A stretch of 39,039 nucleotides of DNA. Origin: an uncultured Lachnospiraceae bacterium. Its GTDB lineage: Bacteria; Bacillota; Clostridia; Lachnospirales; Lachnospiraceae. The stretch's first letter is position 1. Each line of letters opens with the position of its first letter. This document shows positions 15,826 to 23,417 of this stretch, one piece after another. A program made the translations under genes and the position numbers. The notes under the pieces were generated by a model that was not told the DNA's origin, ran no database searches, and saw only the letters and a list, made by a program, of their open reading frames with translations. Location of the stretch: contig USDK01000027.1 of assembly GCA_900553355.1 (NCBI GenBank), positions 1-39,039 on the forward strand, written 5' to 3'.

Positions 15826-17120
15826 ACCGTTTTCTCTTCCCTTTCTTCTGATGAATCCTCTTCCACATCCAGCATCTCCAGAAACGCCTCCAGCCGGGTC
15901 TTGATCTGTCCGTCATGACTGTTGCGCTTATCGATACCGTCCCCGTCCAGGATCAGCATGGGGATTCCTTTTTTCTGCATTTCCTCTTTTAAAAGGACGC
16001 TTCCGCCTGAGGACTGCTTGCATCCCCAGTGGCAGAACTGAATCACCGCATCCGGATGCAGCGTGTCAGCCAGATGTCCTACCATCTGGGCTTTGTGGGA
16101 ATATGATCCATTATACATATTATGGATGATTTTCTTCGCCAGCGCATGGAACGGCTGCTCTGCGTCCAGTTCCTCAACCGAATCAATAATAATGTCACTG
16201 GCAATGATCTGATACTCTTTACTGGTATTGAAACACTGCTTCAGACTTTCCTGATAAAAAGGAAGCAGATGTACCCACAGGATCTTTTTCCCTTCAAACT
16301 TCGGATACGTCTGAATCTCATCGATCATAAACCGGATCAGATCCAGAAATTCCTGCGTACCGATCAGGAGATGCATTCCCATCATCATATAGAGATGACT
16401 GATCAGTTCTCCCGGATAATAATACTCACTCTGCAGCCTGAAAAAGTGCAGCAGCTCCTTCCGGGTCTCATTTTCAATCCTCAGAGCTTCCTTAAGCTTT
16501 TCTTCCTCAAATCTCACTCCGAACCTTTTCTCCAGTTCCCCTGCAAATTCCTTAAGCTGACCTGCCAGATACTCGACAGAAGCCTTGTCATCACCATAGG
16601 GAACATCCAGAAAAGTAAACGGAACTCCCTTTTTCTTCTCCAGATACCGGAACGTATTTAAGTTGCCGTCACAGGAAAGAGAAGTGGTGACCGCATACTC
16701 CGGCACCGGCACCGCGCCGCTGTCGATCGCACCTACAAAGGTCTTGTGATAAGAGCATAAGGTCGGTGCAATCCCGGTATTCTGTGCATAATCGATGAAA
16801 TGATCTTCCAGATGGTATCCGCTTAGGTAACAGGACAGGCACTCGATAGAAATCGTGCTGAGTCCAAAACACCGGATAATCTCACAGGGGGCAAAAATAT
16901 TTCCCCACACATAGCTCTCTGGCCGGCACAGAGCATCCGCCACAAAGGACATCATCATCGCCTCCAGCTTCTGATATCCCTTGGACAGCCCTTTCTTTGG
17001 CAGGATCTTCGTACGAAGCTTATTTGCCTGAAATCCCAGCAGCATTTTCCCCCAGCTCTGTTCGGGATTCGCGATTGTCTGTTCCTTGACATAATCAATA
17101 TATTGGTCTACAACCCACAT
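15822..17120 (-). CDS. 2-hydroxyacyl-CoA dehydratase family protein (HgdB/FldC-like)
   Basis: This 432-residue protein resembles the D-component subunits of 2-hydroxyacyl-CoA dehydratases and benzoyl-CoA reductases. It has cysteines in NIFAPCEIIRCFG, SIECLSCYLSGY, APTLCSYHK and FCHWGCKQSSGG, suited to an iron-sulfur cluster. The ATG at 17120 is chosen because GGAGGAG precedes it. A longer frame exists but would overlap the leader hairpin. It is coupled to the downstream HgdB-HgdC fusion. There is no second full-length subunit and no CoA transferase or acyl-CoA dehydrogenase nearby, so it may not act in amino-acid fermentation. Confidence 0.85.
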   Translation of the reverse strand: MWVVDQYIDYVKEQTIANPEQSWGKMLLGFQANKLRTKILPKKGLSKGYQKLEAMMMSFVADALCRPESYVWGNIFAPCEIIRCFGLSTISIECLSCYLSGYHLEDHFIDYAQNTGIAPTLCSYHKTFVGAIDSGAVPVPEYAVTTSLSCDGNLNTFRYLEKKKGVPFTFLDVPYGDDKASVEYLAGQLKEFAGELEKRFGVRFEEEKLKEALRIENETRKELLHFFRLQSEYYYPGELISHLYMMMGMHLLIGTQEFLDLIRFMIDEIQTYPKFEGKKILWVHLLPFYQESLKQCFNTSKEYQIIASDIIIDSVEELDAEQPFHALAKKIIHNMYNGSYSHKAQMVGHLADTLHPDAVIQFCHWGCKQSSGGSVLLKEEMQKKGIPMLILDGDGIDKRNSHDGQIKTRLEAFLEMLDVEEDSSEEREEKTV

Positions 17121-17146
17121 GCTGTCTCCTCCATCTTTCGCAATCC

Positions 17147-17190
17147 AAAAGGAAGTTACCGGCTTTCTCCTGAAACCGGTCCCTTCCTTT
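17147..17190 (-). terminator. Leader hairpin/attenuator before the dehydratase gene, related to the larE hairpin
   Basis: On the minus strand AAAGGAAG pairs with CTTCCTTT, and inside it CCGGTTTC pairs with GAAAGCCGG on an AGGA loop. Four T residues follow. It lies 26 nt before the start codon. Its plus-strand core matches the larE hairpin at about 23 of 28 positions (GAAG-TACC-GCTTTCT-CTGAAA). A GTTAC/GTAAC pairing offers an alternative fold. Confidence 0.6.
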
Positions 17191-17210
17191 GTAACGTTCA
17201 CTATAAAATA

Positions 17211-17618
17211 TTACTCTGCCCATCTGGCAAGCACTTCCGCTGCCTCCTGGACCATCTTTGACATGGGCATGTCCAGGACTCCAACCACTATATTATCACA
17301 CTGACCCACCGGCAGCAAGATTCTTTTTGCATCGCTCTGTCCCACGGCCCTGGCCATATCCGGAGTGATTTCCCCCATCATGGCGTCCGCGATCACAATC
17401 CCTGTCGGCCCGATGATCACGTCTGCCCTTCTGGATGCCACCCGTACTGCATTTTCTCCTGTTGCCGCCTGATCCGCTCCTGCCCGGAGCATGGCATTTG
17501 TGGCCGCGCTGTTGGCTCCTGCCGCCAGCACCTCTATCTCAGGAAATCTCTCCTTGACCGCCGCCACCAGCTGGCGCCCAAGGCCGCCGCCCTGACCGTC
17601 AATGATCAGTACTTTCAT
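17211..17618 (-). CDS. DUF3842 family protein
   Basis: This 135-residue protein starts MKVLIIDGQGGGLGRQLV, a glycine-rich nucleotide-binding-like loop typical of DUF3842. It has further conserved GPTGIVIADAMMGEIT and LLPVGQCDNIVVG segments. An in-frame GTG lies five codons upstream. The ATG at 17618 is preferred because it gives the family's usual N-terminus. DUF3842 has no assigned function. It lies 23 nt after ferritin and 90 nt before the dehydratase-like gene. Confidence 0.8.
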   Translation of the reverse strand: MKVLIIDGQGGGLGRQLVAAVKERFPEIEVLAAGANSAATNAMLRAGADQAATGENAVRVASRRADVIIGPTGIVIADAMMGEITPDMARAVGQSDAKRILLPVGQCDNIVVGVLDMPMSKMVQEAAEVLARWAE

Positions 17619-17641
17619 ATACCTGATTCCCACCTTTCTTT

Positions 17642-18157
17642 TTATAAGGTAAGGGAAGGTGCCGCATAGGTCCGTCCGCCCAGTTCCTGATCCAGCATGT
17701 ACAAACTCTTCGCATCCTCGCCGAACAATTCCATCTTCTTGATCAGATCACTGGCATTGGTCTCTTCCTCTCCCTGTTCTTTTACAAACCAATCCAAAAA
17801 CTGCATAGTCCTGAAATCCTTTGCTTCATATGCCGCTTCATAGATTCCATGGATCAGCCCGGTCACATACTGTTCATGAGCATATCCGGCTTTCAGTACA
17901 CCCATTCTGTCCTTCAGCTCTGTGTCCGGCTTTTCAATGGCTTCAAAAGTAACCGGCACATCATTGTTCTGCATATACTGTATGAACAGCATTGCATGAT
18001 CCCGTTCCTCCTGAGCCTGCACCTGATACCAGTTTGCAAAACCATCCAGCCCCTGCTCTTTATAGAAGTTTGCAAAACTCAGATACAGATATGCTGAGAA
18101 AAACTCCTTGTTTACTTGTGTATTTAATAATTCTGAAACTTTTTCATTTAACATCAT
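17642..18157 (-). CDS. ftnA: Ferritin (non-haem, bacterial FtnA type)
   Basis: This 171-residue protein is a typical bacterial ferritin: KVSELLNTQVNKEFFSAYLYLS at the N-terminus, QAQEERDHAMLFIQYM with the ExxH ferroxidase ligands, and EQGEEETNASDLI in the fourth helix. It stores iron as ferric mineral in a 24-subunit shell and limits Fenton chemistry. AAGGAG lies 7 nt before the first of two adjacent ATG codons at 18157. It heads a minus-strand series with DUF3842 and the dehydratase-type genes, which need iron-sulfur clusters. Confidence 0.95.
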   Translation of the reverse strand: MMLNEKVSELLNTQVNKEFFSAYLYLSFANFYKEQGLDGFANWYQVQAQEERDHAMLFIQYMQNNDVPVTFEAIEKPDTELKDRMGVLKAGYAHEQYVTGLIHGIYEAAYEAKDFRTMQFLDWFVKEQGEEETNASDLIKKMELFGEDAKSLYMLDQELGGRTYAAPSLTL

Positions 18158-18201
18158 CAAACATCTCCTTTTTTCTTAGTAAGCTCTTTTTTTGTCCTAC
18201 C

Positions 18202-18230
18202 ATTATAACACCGCTCCCACAGAATTTCAA
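18202..18230 (-). promoter_or_regulatory. Ferritin promoter
   Basis: On the minus strand TTGAAA (18225-18230) and TATAAT (18202-18207) are separated by 17 bp, 44 nt before the ferritin start. No Fur-type box is obvious around it. Confidence 0.75.
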
Positions 18231-18309
18231 AAAATTTCTTTTTGACTTTTCTTCTTTTGATATGTTAAAGTATATTGTGGTTCAAAGATTATAGAAGACA
18301 AAATCCAAC

Positions 18310-18362
18310 AACGCGCAGTATCGGAAACGTAAGTCCAGTTGTCTGATACAGCGTGTTTTTTT
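18310..18362 (+). terminator. Terminator-like hairpin in the leader of the DUF2798 gene
   Basis: ACGCGCAGTATC (18311-18322) pairs, with one bulge, with GATACAGCGTG (18345-18355), and seven T residues follow. An ACAAC/GTTGT pairing (18308-18312 with 18338-18342) could compete with it. It lies 40 nt before the DUF2798 start codon and no gene on the plus strand ends before it, so it looks like a leader attenuator. The rest of 18231-18309 holds no gene. Confidence 0.55.
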
Positions 18363-18401
18363 ATTGCAATGAATGGTTTTATTTTTTAGGAGGGAAAAGA
18401 A

Positions 18402-18896
18402 ATGCCGCAAACAAAATTTCAAGATCTTACTTTTACAGTCATTATGGTACTTATCTTTGTCTATGTCATGACCTTTTATAATGCAGGTCTGGAAGGGGAG
18501 GTCACGCTTTCCACCTTCGGATATGCCCTGACGCATATGTGGCCTGAGGTTATCGGAGCCTTTATCGCCCAGCGTTATATCGCTTCTCCTGTGGTAAAAC
18601 GGCTGGTTGCAAGAATCTTTACGCCGGGCGAGGACAAACCTATCTTTATCATCCTCGCCACTGCAGGATTCACCGTTTCCATGATGGCGCCGATGATGAC
18701 TCTCTATGTATCCATCTACCACATGGGACTGGCTCCGGGACTTCTGGATCACTGGCTGTCCAAGCTGGTGCTGAACTTCCCGTTTGCACTCTGCGCCCAG
18801 GTCTTTTATGTAGGGCCGCTGGTACGCCTGATCTTCCGCACCTTGTTCAAAAGGCAGCTGGCAGGCCATAAGCGTACGTCCGCTCTTGCCGCCTAA
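18402..18896 (+). CDS. DUF2798 membrane protein
   Basis: This 164-residue protein has four hydrophobic segments forming two similar halves, each with the DUF2798-type pattern (FTVIMVLIFVYVMTFYN in the first half, FIILATAGFTVSMMAPMMTLY in the second). DUF2798 proteins are small membrane proteins without a known activity. AGGAGG lies 8 nt before the ATG. It is monocistronic or nearly so, with a promoter for the ABC exporter directly downstream. Confidence 0.85.
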   Translation: MPQTKFQDLTFTVIMVLIFVYVMTFYNAGLEGEVTLSTFGYALTHMWPEVIGAFIAQRYIASPVVKRLVARIFTPGEDKPIFIILATAGFTVSMMAPMMTLYVSIYHMGLAPGLLDHWLSKLVLNFPFALCAQVFYVGPLVRLIFRTLFKRQLAGHKRTSALAA

Positions 18897-18931
18897 CCTT
18901 CGGATAGATTTATTTTTCGGCCTCATAATGG

Positions 18932-18962
18932 TTGACCTCTCCCCGGTATCTGGTGTTATAAT
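18932..18962 (+). promoter_or_regulatory. Putative promoter of the ABC exporter gene
   Basis: TTGACC (18932-18937) and TATAAT (18957-18962) are separated by 19 bp, about 48 nt before the ATG at 19010. The long spacer lowers confidence, although the -10 box is exact. Confidence 0.5.
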
Positions 18963-19009
18963 ATCGTGGCAGTTATAGAATAATGATATCATGAGAGGAA
19001 GCCATAGAT

Positions 19010-20743
19010 ATGAGTACATTAAAAAAATTTATTCAATATTACAAACCTTATAAAGGTGTATTTTTCCTGGATCTATTATGTGCAACGTTTATCAGTGTCG
19101 TTGATCTTCTCTATCCGCAGTTTCTCCGGAGCGCGATCAACGGCCTGTTTACCAGAAGCACAGAGGCGATTCTGTCCGCCCTTGTGCCTATCGGCATCGG
19201 GCTGTTCCTCATGTATGTACTCCAGAGTCTCTGCAAATATTACATCAGTTACCAGGGACACATGATGGGTGCACACATGGAACGGGACATGCGGGCGAAG
19301 TTATTCGACCATTATGAGACTCTTTCCTTTTCTTATTATGCTCAGAACAATTCCGGCCAGATGATGAGCAAGCTGGTGAGCGATCTGTTTGATATCGCCG
19401 AGTTCGCTCATCACGGCCCGGAGAACCTGTTCATTTCCCTGATTAAAATCGTCGGTTCTTTTATCTTTTTATTCATGATCAACTGGCAGCTGGCCATTCC
19501 TCTGTCTGTTCTCGTTATCTGTATGCTGATCTTTTCCATCAGCCAGAACAAACGGATGCAGGCAACGTTTCTGGATAACCGGCGCAAGATCGGCGATGTC
19601 AACGCCAGCCTTCAGGACACTCTGGCAGGGATCCGGGTCGTACAGTCCTTCGCCAACGAAGATATTGAGCGAAAAAAATTCGCCAGGAGCAACCAGGGAT
19701 TCCTGCTTTCCAAGGACGCCAACTATAAATGTATGGGAGACTTTACCGGTGGAAACCTGTTTTTCCAGGGCATGATGTATCTGGTAACTCTTGTATACGG
19801 CGGATACCTGATCGCACACGGCCGCATGGATGTGGTGGATCTGTCCATGTACGCCCTTTACATCGGTATCTTCATCAGTCCTATCCAGATCCTGGTGGAG
19901 CTGATGGAAATGATGCAGAAAGGACTCTCCGGCTTCCGTCGTTATCTGGATGTCATGGAGACTGAGACAGATATCAAGGACACCCCGGATGCCCAGCCTC
20001 TCACCGATATCCAGGGAAATGTATCCTTTGAGAATGTATCCTTCCACTATCCGGACGACGACGCCCCGGTACTGGAAAATGTATCCTTCGAGATTGCTGC
20101 CGGCCGCTCGGTTGCCCTGGTCGGCCCTTCCGGATCCGGAAAGACTACCATCTGCAATCTGCTTCCCCGGTTTTATGATGTGACCGGCGGGCAGGTACGG
20201 ATCGACGGCAAAGACGTCCGGAAGCTGACTCTTTCTTCTCTCCGCAGACAGATCGGCATCGTACAGCAGGACGTATATCTGTTTAATGGAACCATCCGGG
20301 ACAATATCGAATATGGCAAGCCCGGCGCTTCCATGGATGAGATCATCGATGCAGCCAAAAAGGCGAATATCCACGACTTTATTATGAGCCTTCCCGATGG
20401 CTACGACAGCCTCGTCGGCGAGCGCGGCACCAGACTTTCCGGAGGACAGAAGCAGCGGATCTCCATTGCCAGAGTCTTCCTGAAGAATCCGCCTATCCTG
20501 ATCCTGGATGAGGCCACCAGCGCCCTGGACAACGAGAGTGAACGCTGGATCCAGAAAAGCCTGGATTCCCTGTCCCATAATCGGACCACCATCACCATTG
20601 CCCACCGGCTCTCTACGATCCAGAACGCAGACGAAATCCTGGTAGTAGCCGACAACGGTATTGCCGAGCGCGGCACCCACGAAGAGCTCTTACAGTTTGG
20701 CGGCATCTACGCTCATTACTATCAGATGCCTTCGGCTGACTGA
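19010..20743 (+). CDS. ABC transporter, fused permease and ATPase (MsbA/MdlB type exporter)
   Basis: This 577-residue half-transporter has an N-terminal six-helix ABC exporter domain (residues 1-320) and a C-terminal ATPase. The ATPase carries Walker A GPSGSGKTT, signature LSGGQKQR, Walker B ILILDEATSALD and an H-loop AHRLSTI. It would act as a homodimer exporting lipids, peptides or drugs. The substrate cannot be inferred. GAGAGGAAG precedes the ATG. Its 3' end overlaps the convergent XRE-Uma2 gene by 22 nt. Confidence 0.93.
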   Translation: MSTLKKFIQYYKPYKGVFFLDLLCATFISVVDLLYPQFLRSAINGLFTRSTEAILSALVPIGIGLFLMYVLQSLCKYYISYQGHMMGAHMERDMRAKLFDHYETLSFSYYAQNNSGQMMSKLVSDLFDIAEFAHHGPENLFISLIKIVGSFIFLFMINWQLAIPLSVLVICMLIFSISQNKRMQATFLDNRRKIGDVNASLQDTLAGIRVVQSFANEDIERKKFARSNQGFLLSKDANYKCMGDFTGGNLFFQGMMYLVTLVYGGYLIAHGRMDVVDLSMYALYIGIFISPIQILVELMEMMQKGLSGFRRYLDVMETETDIKDTPDAQPLTDIQGNVSFENVSFHYPDDDAPVLENVSFEIAAGRSVALVGPSGSGKTTICNLLPRFYDVTGGQVRIDGKDVRKLTLSSLRRQIGIVQQDVYLFNGTIRDNIEYGKPGASMDEIIDAAKKANIHDFIMSLPDGYDSLVGERGTRLSGGQKQRISIARVFLKNPPILILDEATSALDNESERWIQKSLDSLSHNRTTITIAHRLSTIQNADEILVVADNGIAERGTHEELLQFGGIYAHYYQMPSAD

Positions 20744-21546
20744 TCTTCCTTCCACAGCCGCTCCAGGATCCCTGGAAAATCCACTTCGAGACTGCCGTCA
20801 TAAATCCTGACCGGTACCCTGTCTCTGAAGGAATACATGGTAATCTCCGGCGCATCCTCGCCCTCAAACCAGTAACAGACGATCTTTTCCCGTTTCCGGT
20901 CTACGATCCAGTACTCCCGTACGCCGGCGTTCATATATTTCTGCATCTTGATCCCGTAATCCCGTTTCCGGCTGGAATCCGACACGATCTCGATGCAGAA
21001 ATCCGGCGCCCCATAGATCCCTTTTCTTGTGATCCTTTCATTTCGGCAGATCAGCGCGATATCCGGCTGCACCATGGTCCGGTTGTCGCAGTCAAGCTGT
21101 ACATCCAGAGGCGAAGGCAGTACCCGGCAGGGCCCCTTATTTTTACGGATATAAACACCAAAATCAAGCAAAATTTCCATGACCAGCTCCTGGTGCGTAA
21201 AGGTAGGCGCCTCCAGAAATATCAGTTCTCCGTCGATCAGCTCTGCTCGCACATCCTCCGGCAGCTTCCGGTAATCCTCCACCGTATATTCGCCCTGTCT
21301 TTTTGTAAGATAAGGAGCTACCGTTTCCCGGACCATGTCCGAAGGATTTCCATAAGCTGTGTCCCAGAATCCTTCTTCTCCATACAGAACCCTTTCAAGC
21401 GCCTGCCAGGTCGCATAACGGGGAGACCTGGTCTCTCCGCTTAAAATCTTGTTGATCGTTCCTACCGGTACCCCTGACAGCTGGGAAAGCTGCTCTGTCG
21501 TCATGCCTAATTCTTTTTTTCTCTCATTTAGTTCTTCGTACAGCAT
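20722..21546 (-). CDS. XRE helix-turn-helix protein fused to a Uma2-type (PD-(D/E)XK) domain
   Basis: The 274-residue protein starts with an XRE DNA-binding domain (residues 1-60, MTTEQLSQLSGVPVGTINKI). A Uma2/DUF820 nuclease-fold domain follows from about 85 to 250. It shows the family motifs AELIDGELIFLEAP, QPDIALIC, DFCIEIVSDSS and YMNAGVREYWIVD. The acidic and lysine positions of the PD-(D/E)XK fold appear to be present. Uma2 proteins are abundant in cyanobacteria and some Firmicutes and their role is not established. It has its own promoter with repeated sites upstream and is convergent with the exporter. Confidence 0.85.
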   Translation of the reverse strand: MLYEELNERKKELGMTTEQLSQLSGVPVGTINKILSGETRSPRYATWQALERVLYGEEGFWDTAYGNPSDMVRETVAPYLTKRQGEYTVEDYRKLPEDVRAELIDGELIFLEAPTFTHQELVMEILLDFGVYIRKNKGPCRVLPSPLDVQLDCDNRTMVQPDIALICRNERITRKGIYGAPDFCIEIVSDSSRKRDYGIKMQKYMNAGVREYWIVDRKREKIVCYWFEGEDAPEITMYSFRDRVPVRIYDGSLEVDFPGILERLWKEDQSAEGI

Positions 21547-21575
21547 CCATATCCCCTCTTCCTTTTCTTTTGATT

Positions 21576-21643
21576 ATCATAACCCCCTTTTTCATGCTTG
21601 TCAACCGTTTTCGGATTACATCAACCGTTTTATCCGTTTTCGG
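21576..21643 (-). promoter_or_regulatory. Promoter of the XRE-Uma2 gene with repeated operator-like sites
   Basis: On the minus strand TTGACA (21599-21604) and TATGAT (21576-21581) are 17 bp apart. TCAACCGTTTT occurs twice on the plus strand (21601-21611 and 21620-21630), the first copy overlapping the -35 box. CCGTTTTCGG occurs at 21605-21614 and 21634-21643. The arrangement suits autoregulation by the XRE domain. Confidence 0.65.
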
Positions 21644-21648
21644 GTATT

Positions 21649-21750
21649 TCAATCTCTGATATACTCCAGATAATCCGCTTCACTTGCAAATAAAATATAA
21701 GTTCCATCTACACATCCCATATATCCATCGCTTACAAAATAACCTTTCAT
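21649..21750 (-). CDS. 33-residue Lachnospiraceae-type small protein
   Basis: The frame runs from ATG at 21750 to TGA at 21649-21651 and encodes 33 residues starting MKGYFVSDGYMGCVDGTYIL and ending ASEADYLEYIRD. An AAGG site lies before the ATG at good spacing. From memory, very similar short proteins (GYMG-VDG-Y-LFASE-DY-EY pattern) recur in Lachnospiraceae genomes, usually unnamed. It is acidic and rich in Tyr and Gly with no membrane segment. It lies alone between two regulator genes. The function is unknown. Confidence 0.7.
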   Translation of the reverse strand: MKGYFVSDGYMGCVDGTYILFASEADYLEYIRD

Positions 21751-21897
21751 CCTAAAACCTTCTTTCTTTTTTCATGTTTTTTGTTTCCATACTTATAGTT
21801 TAGTCCTAAGTCTGTCCAAAAGACTTCCCTTCCACTCTTCCCATAACAATTTTTTTCTGCTATGATGGGCTTAACAAGATAAAAGGCAGGTATAGAT

Positions 21898-22899
21898 ATG
21901 GCGAAAGGAAAAAATCAAAAATTGAAGCTCTTATATCTGGTGAAAATATTTCTTGAAGAGACCGACGATCAGCATGGACTGACCCGACATGAGCTTATCG
22001 ACAAATTGAATCATTATGGAATCAGCGCGGACCGCAAAACCCTGTACAGTGATTTTGAAGAGCTGCGTGCCTTCGGCTTCGATATCATCACTGAACGCAC
22101 GGGCAACGACTGCTTCTACCACATTGCCGGCCGGGAATTTGAACTGGCAGAGCTAAAGCTTCTGGTAGATTCTGTCCAGTCCGCAAGATTTATCACCGAA
22201 CGTAAGTCCCAGTCTCTGATTAAAAAACTGGAACATCTGGTCAGCAGATATGAAGCCAGGCAGCTTCACCGTCAGGTTCTGATCTCCGGCCGGGTCAAGA
22301 CGATGAATGAAAGCATCTATTATAATGTTGATAAGATCCATAATGCCATCAACAGCGATGCACGGATCCAGTTTCAATATTTTCAGTGGAATGTAAAAAA
22401 AGAAATGGTTCTGCGCCACGACGGAGCATGGTATCATGTCAGCCCCTGGGCTCTGGTATGGGACAATGAGAATTATTATATGATCGGCTATGACGGAGCC
22501 TCAGAAGAAATCCGCCATTACCGCGTTGATAAGATGTTAAAGATTACTCCCGATGGAGAGAAAAGAGATGGGAAAGAAAAGATGAAGGGCTTCGACCTGT
22601 CACAGTATTCCCGGCAGCTTTTTGGCATGTTCGGCGGGGAAAAAATCCAGGTCTCCCTGGAAGCCGCAAACCGGATGGCCGGAATCCTGATCGACCGTTT
22701 TGGGAAGGACATTACGCTGATCCCCAGGGATGGCTCTACGTTTACCGCCCATGTCAATGTGGCCGTCAGCCCTCAGTTCTTTGGCTGGATCGTAAGCCTG
22801 GGCGAAGAAGTGCGGATTACCGGTCCTGAGTCCGTTGTAGACATGATGAAAAAAGAGGTCAGACGGCTGGCCGACCAATACAAACCTGAGGAAAACTGA
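21898..22899 (+). CDS. WYL-domain transcriptional regulator (HTH_11/DeoR-like)
   Basis: This 333-residue protein has a winged HTH at residues 5-70 (KLKLLYLVKIFLEETDDQHG, then LTRHELIDKLNHYGISADRKTLYSDFEEL). A WYL domain follows at about 140-230 (FQYFQWN, WYHVSPWALVWDNENYYMIGYD, HYRVDKM) and a C-terminal WCX-like extension. WYL proteins sense small ligands or nucleic acid. No target operon is evident, because the genes downstream are decayed. A GGCAGG site precedes the ATG. A 16-bp sequence repeated at 25437 begins right after its stop. Confidence 0.9.
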   Translation: MAKGKNQKLKLLYLVKIFLEETDDQHGLTRHELIDKLNHYGISADRKTLYSDFEELRAFGFDIITERTGNDCFYHIAGREFELAELKLLVDSVQSARFITERKSQSLIKKLEHLVSRYEARQLHRQVLISGRVKTMNESIYYNVDKIHNAINSDARIQFQYFQWNVKKEMVLRHDGAWYHVSPWALVWDNENYYMIGYDGASEEIRHYRVDKMLKITPDGEKRDGKEKMKGFDLSQYSRQLFGMFGGEKIQVSLEAANRMAGILIDRFGKDITLIPRDGSTFTAHVNVAVSPQFFGWIVSLGEEVRITGPESVVDMMKKEVRRLADQYKPEEN

Positions 22900-22915
22900 C
22901 TGTCAAGCATTCCTT
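22900..22915 (+). repeat. 16-bp direct repeat, left copy
   Basis: CTGTCAAGCATTCCTT occurs here and again at 25437-25452 in the same orientation. With flanking GAAAAC the similarity extends to about 24 bp with two mismatches. The copies bracket the region of decayed genes. Confidence 0.75.
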
Positions 22916-22916
22916 T

Positions 22917-23075
22917 TTACCTGAATATCAAAGAAAGGGGATTGGAACAGCTTTGATAAAGGCGAGCCATAAAACTGCAAAGGAAGTAGGATACGGATAT
23001 TCCGTTGTGCTGGGAAGCGAAACGTATTATCCAAGAGCCAGTTATGTGCCTGCGGATACATTCGGGATATTCCCA
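22917..23075 (+). pseudogene. Remnant of a YhbS-like GNAT acetyltransferase
   Basis: The frame shows LPEYQRKGIGTALIKASH, with the acetyl-CoA binding motif QRKGIG, followed by GYGYSVVLGSETYYPRASYV and PADTFGI. This is the second half of a YhbS-type N-acetyltransferase. The N-terminal half is missing, no start codon with a ribosome site exists, and after about residue 52 the family sequence ends abruptly. There it joins the oppositely oriented sulfhydrylase fragment. Confidence 0.75.
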
Positions 23076-23317
23076 CCTTTGAGCACGAACAAAATGACCC
23101 CACTGCACCCTTTCAGATATTTCCGGGCAAGCGCATAGTTCCTGTCACTCTCCAGGCCGAGATTTAAGAGAAAGGCGGAATGGGCGGCCGGATATACATC
23201 AAAATCCCGCATGAGCTGCATCCGTACTTTCACAATATAGGCTTTGTTTCCATAGGTTTTGGTATAGGAGATCCCGTGGCAGGACTTGTCCGGCTCGGCG
23301 TGAATGCGTTGATCTAG
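23072..23317 (-). pseudogene. Remnant of O-acetylhomoserine sulfhydrylase (MetY type)
   Basis: On the minus strand the frame reads LDQRIHAEPDKSCHGISYTK, then AYIVKVRMQLMRDFDVYPAA, HSAFLLNLGLES, and after an apparent internal deletion YLKGCSGVILFVLKGG. These are consecutive blocks from the C-terminal part of PLP-dependent O-acetylhomoserine sulfhydrylases. The PLP-lysine half and the C-terminus are missing, so it cannot be functional. It abuts the acetyltransferase remnant at about 23075. Confidence 0.75.
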
Positions 23318-23417
23318 GTAATATCGATATTCTATTCTATAACATAGGATGAACCTATGAACAAATGGCTGGCGTCGTATCAGACAAAGTCAGGGTTTCA
23401 GACGGGAATACCTAAGA

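Noticed and set aside
15822..17201. Longer start of the dehydratase-like gene at 17201
   Set aside because: It would place the leader hairpin inside the coding region and lacks a ribosome site, while GGAGGAG precedes the ATG at 17120.
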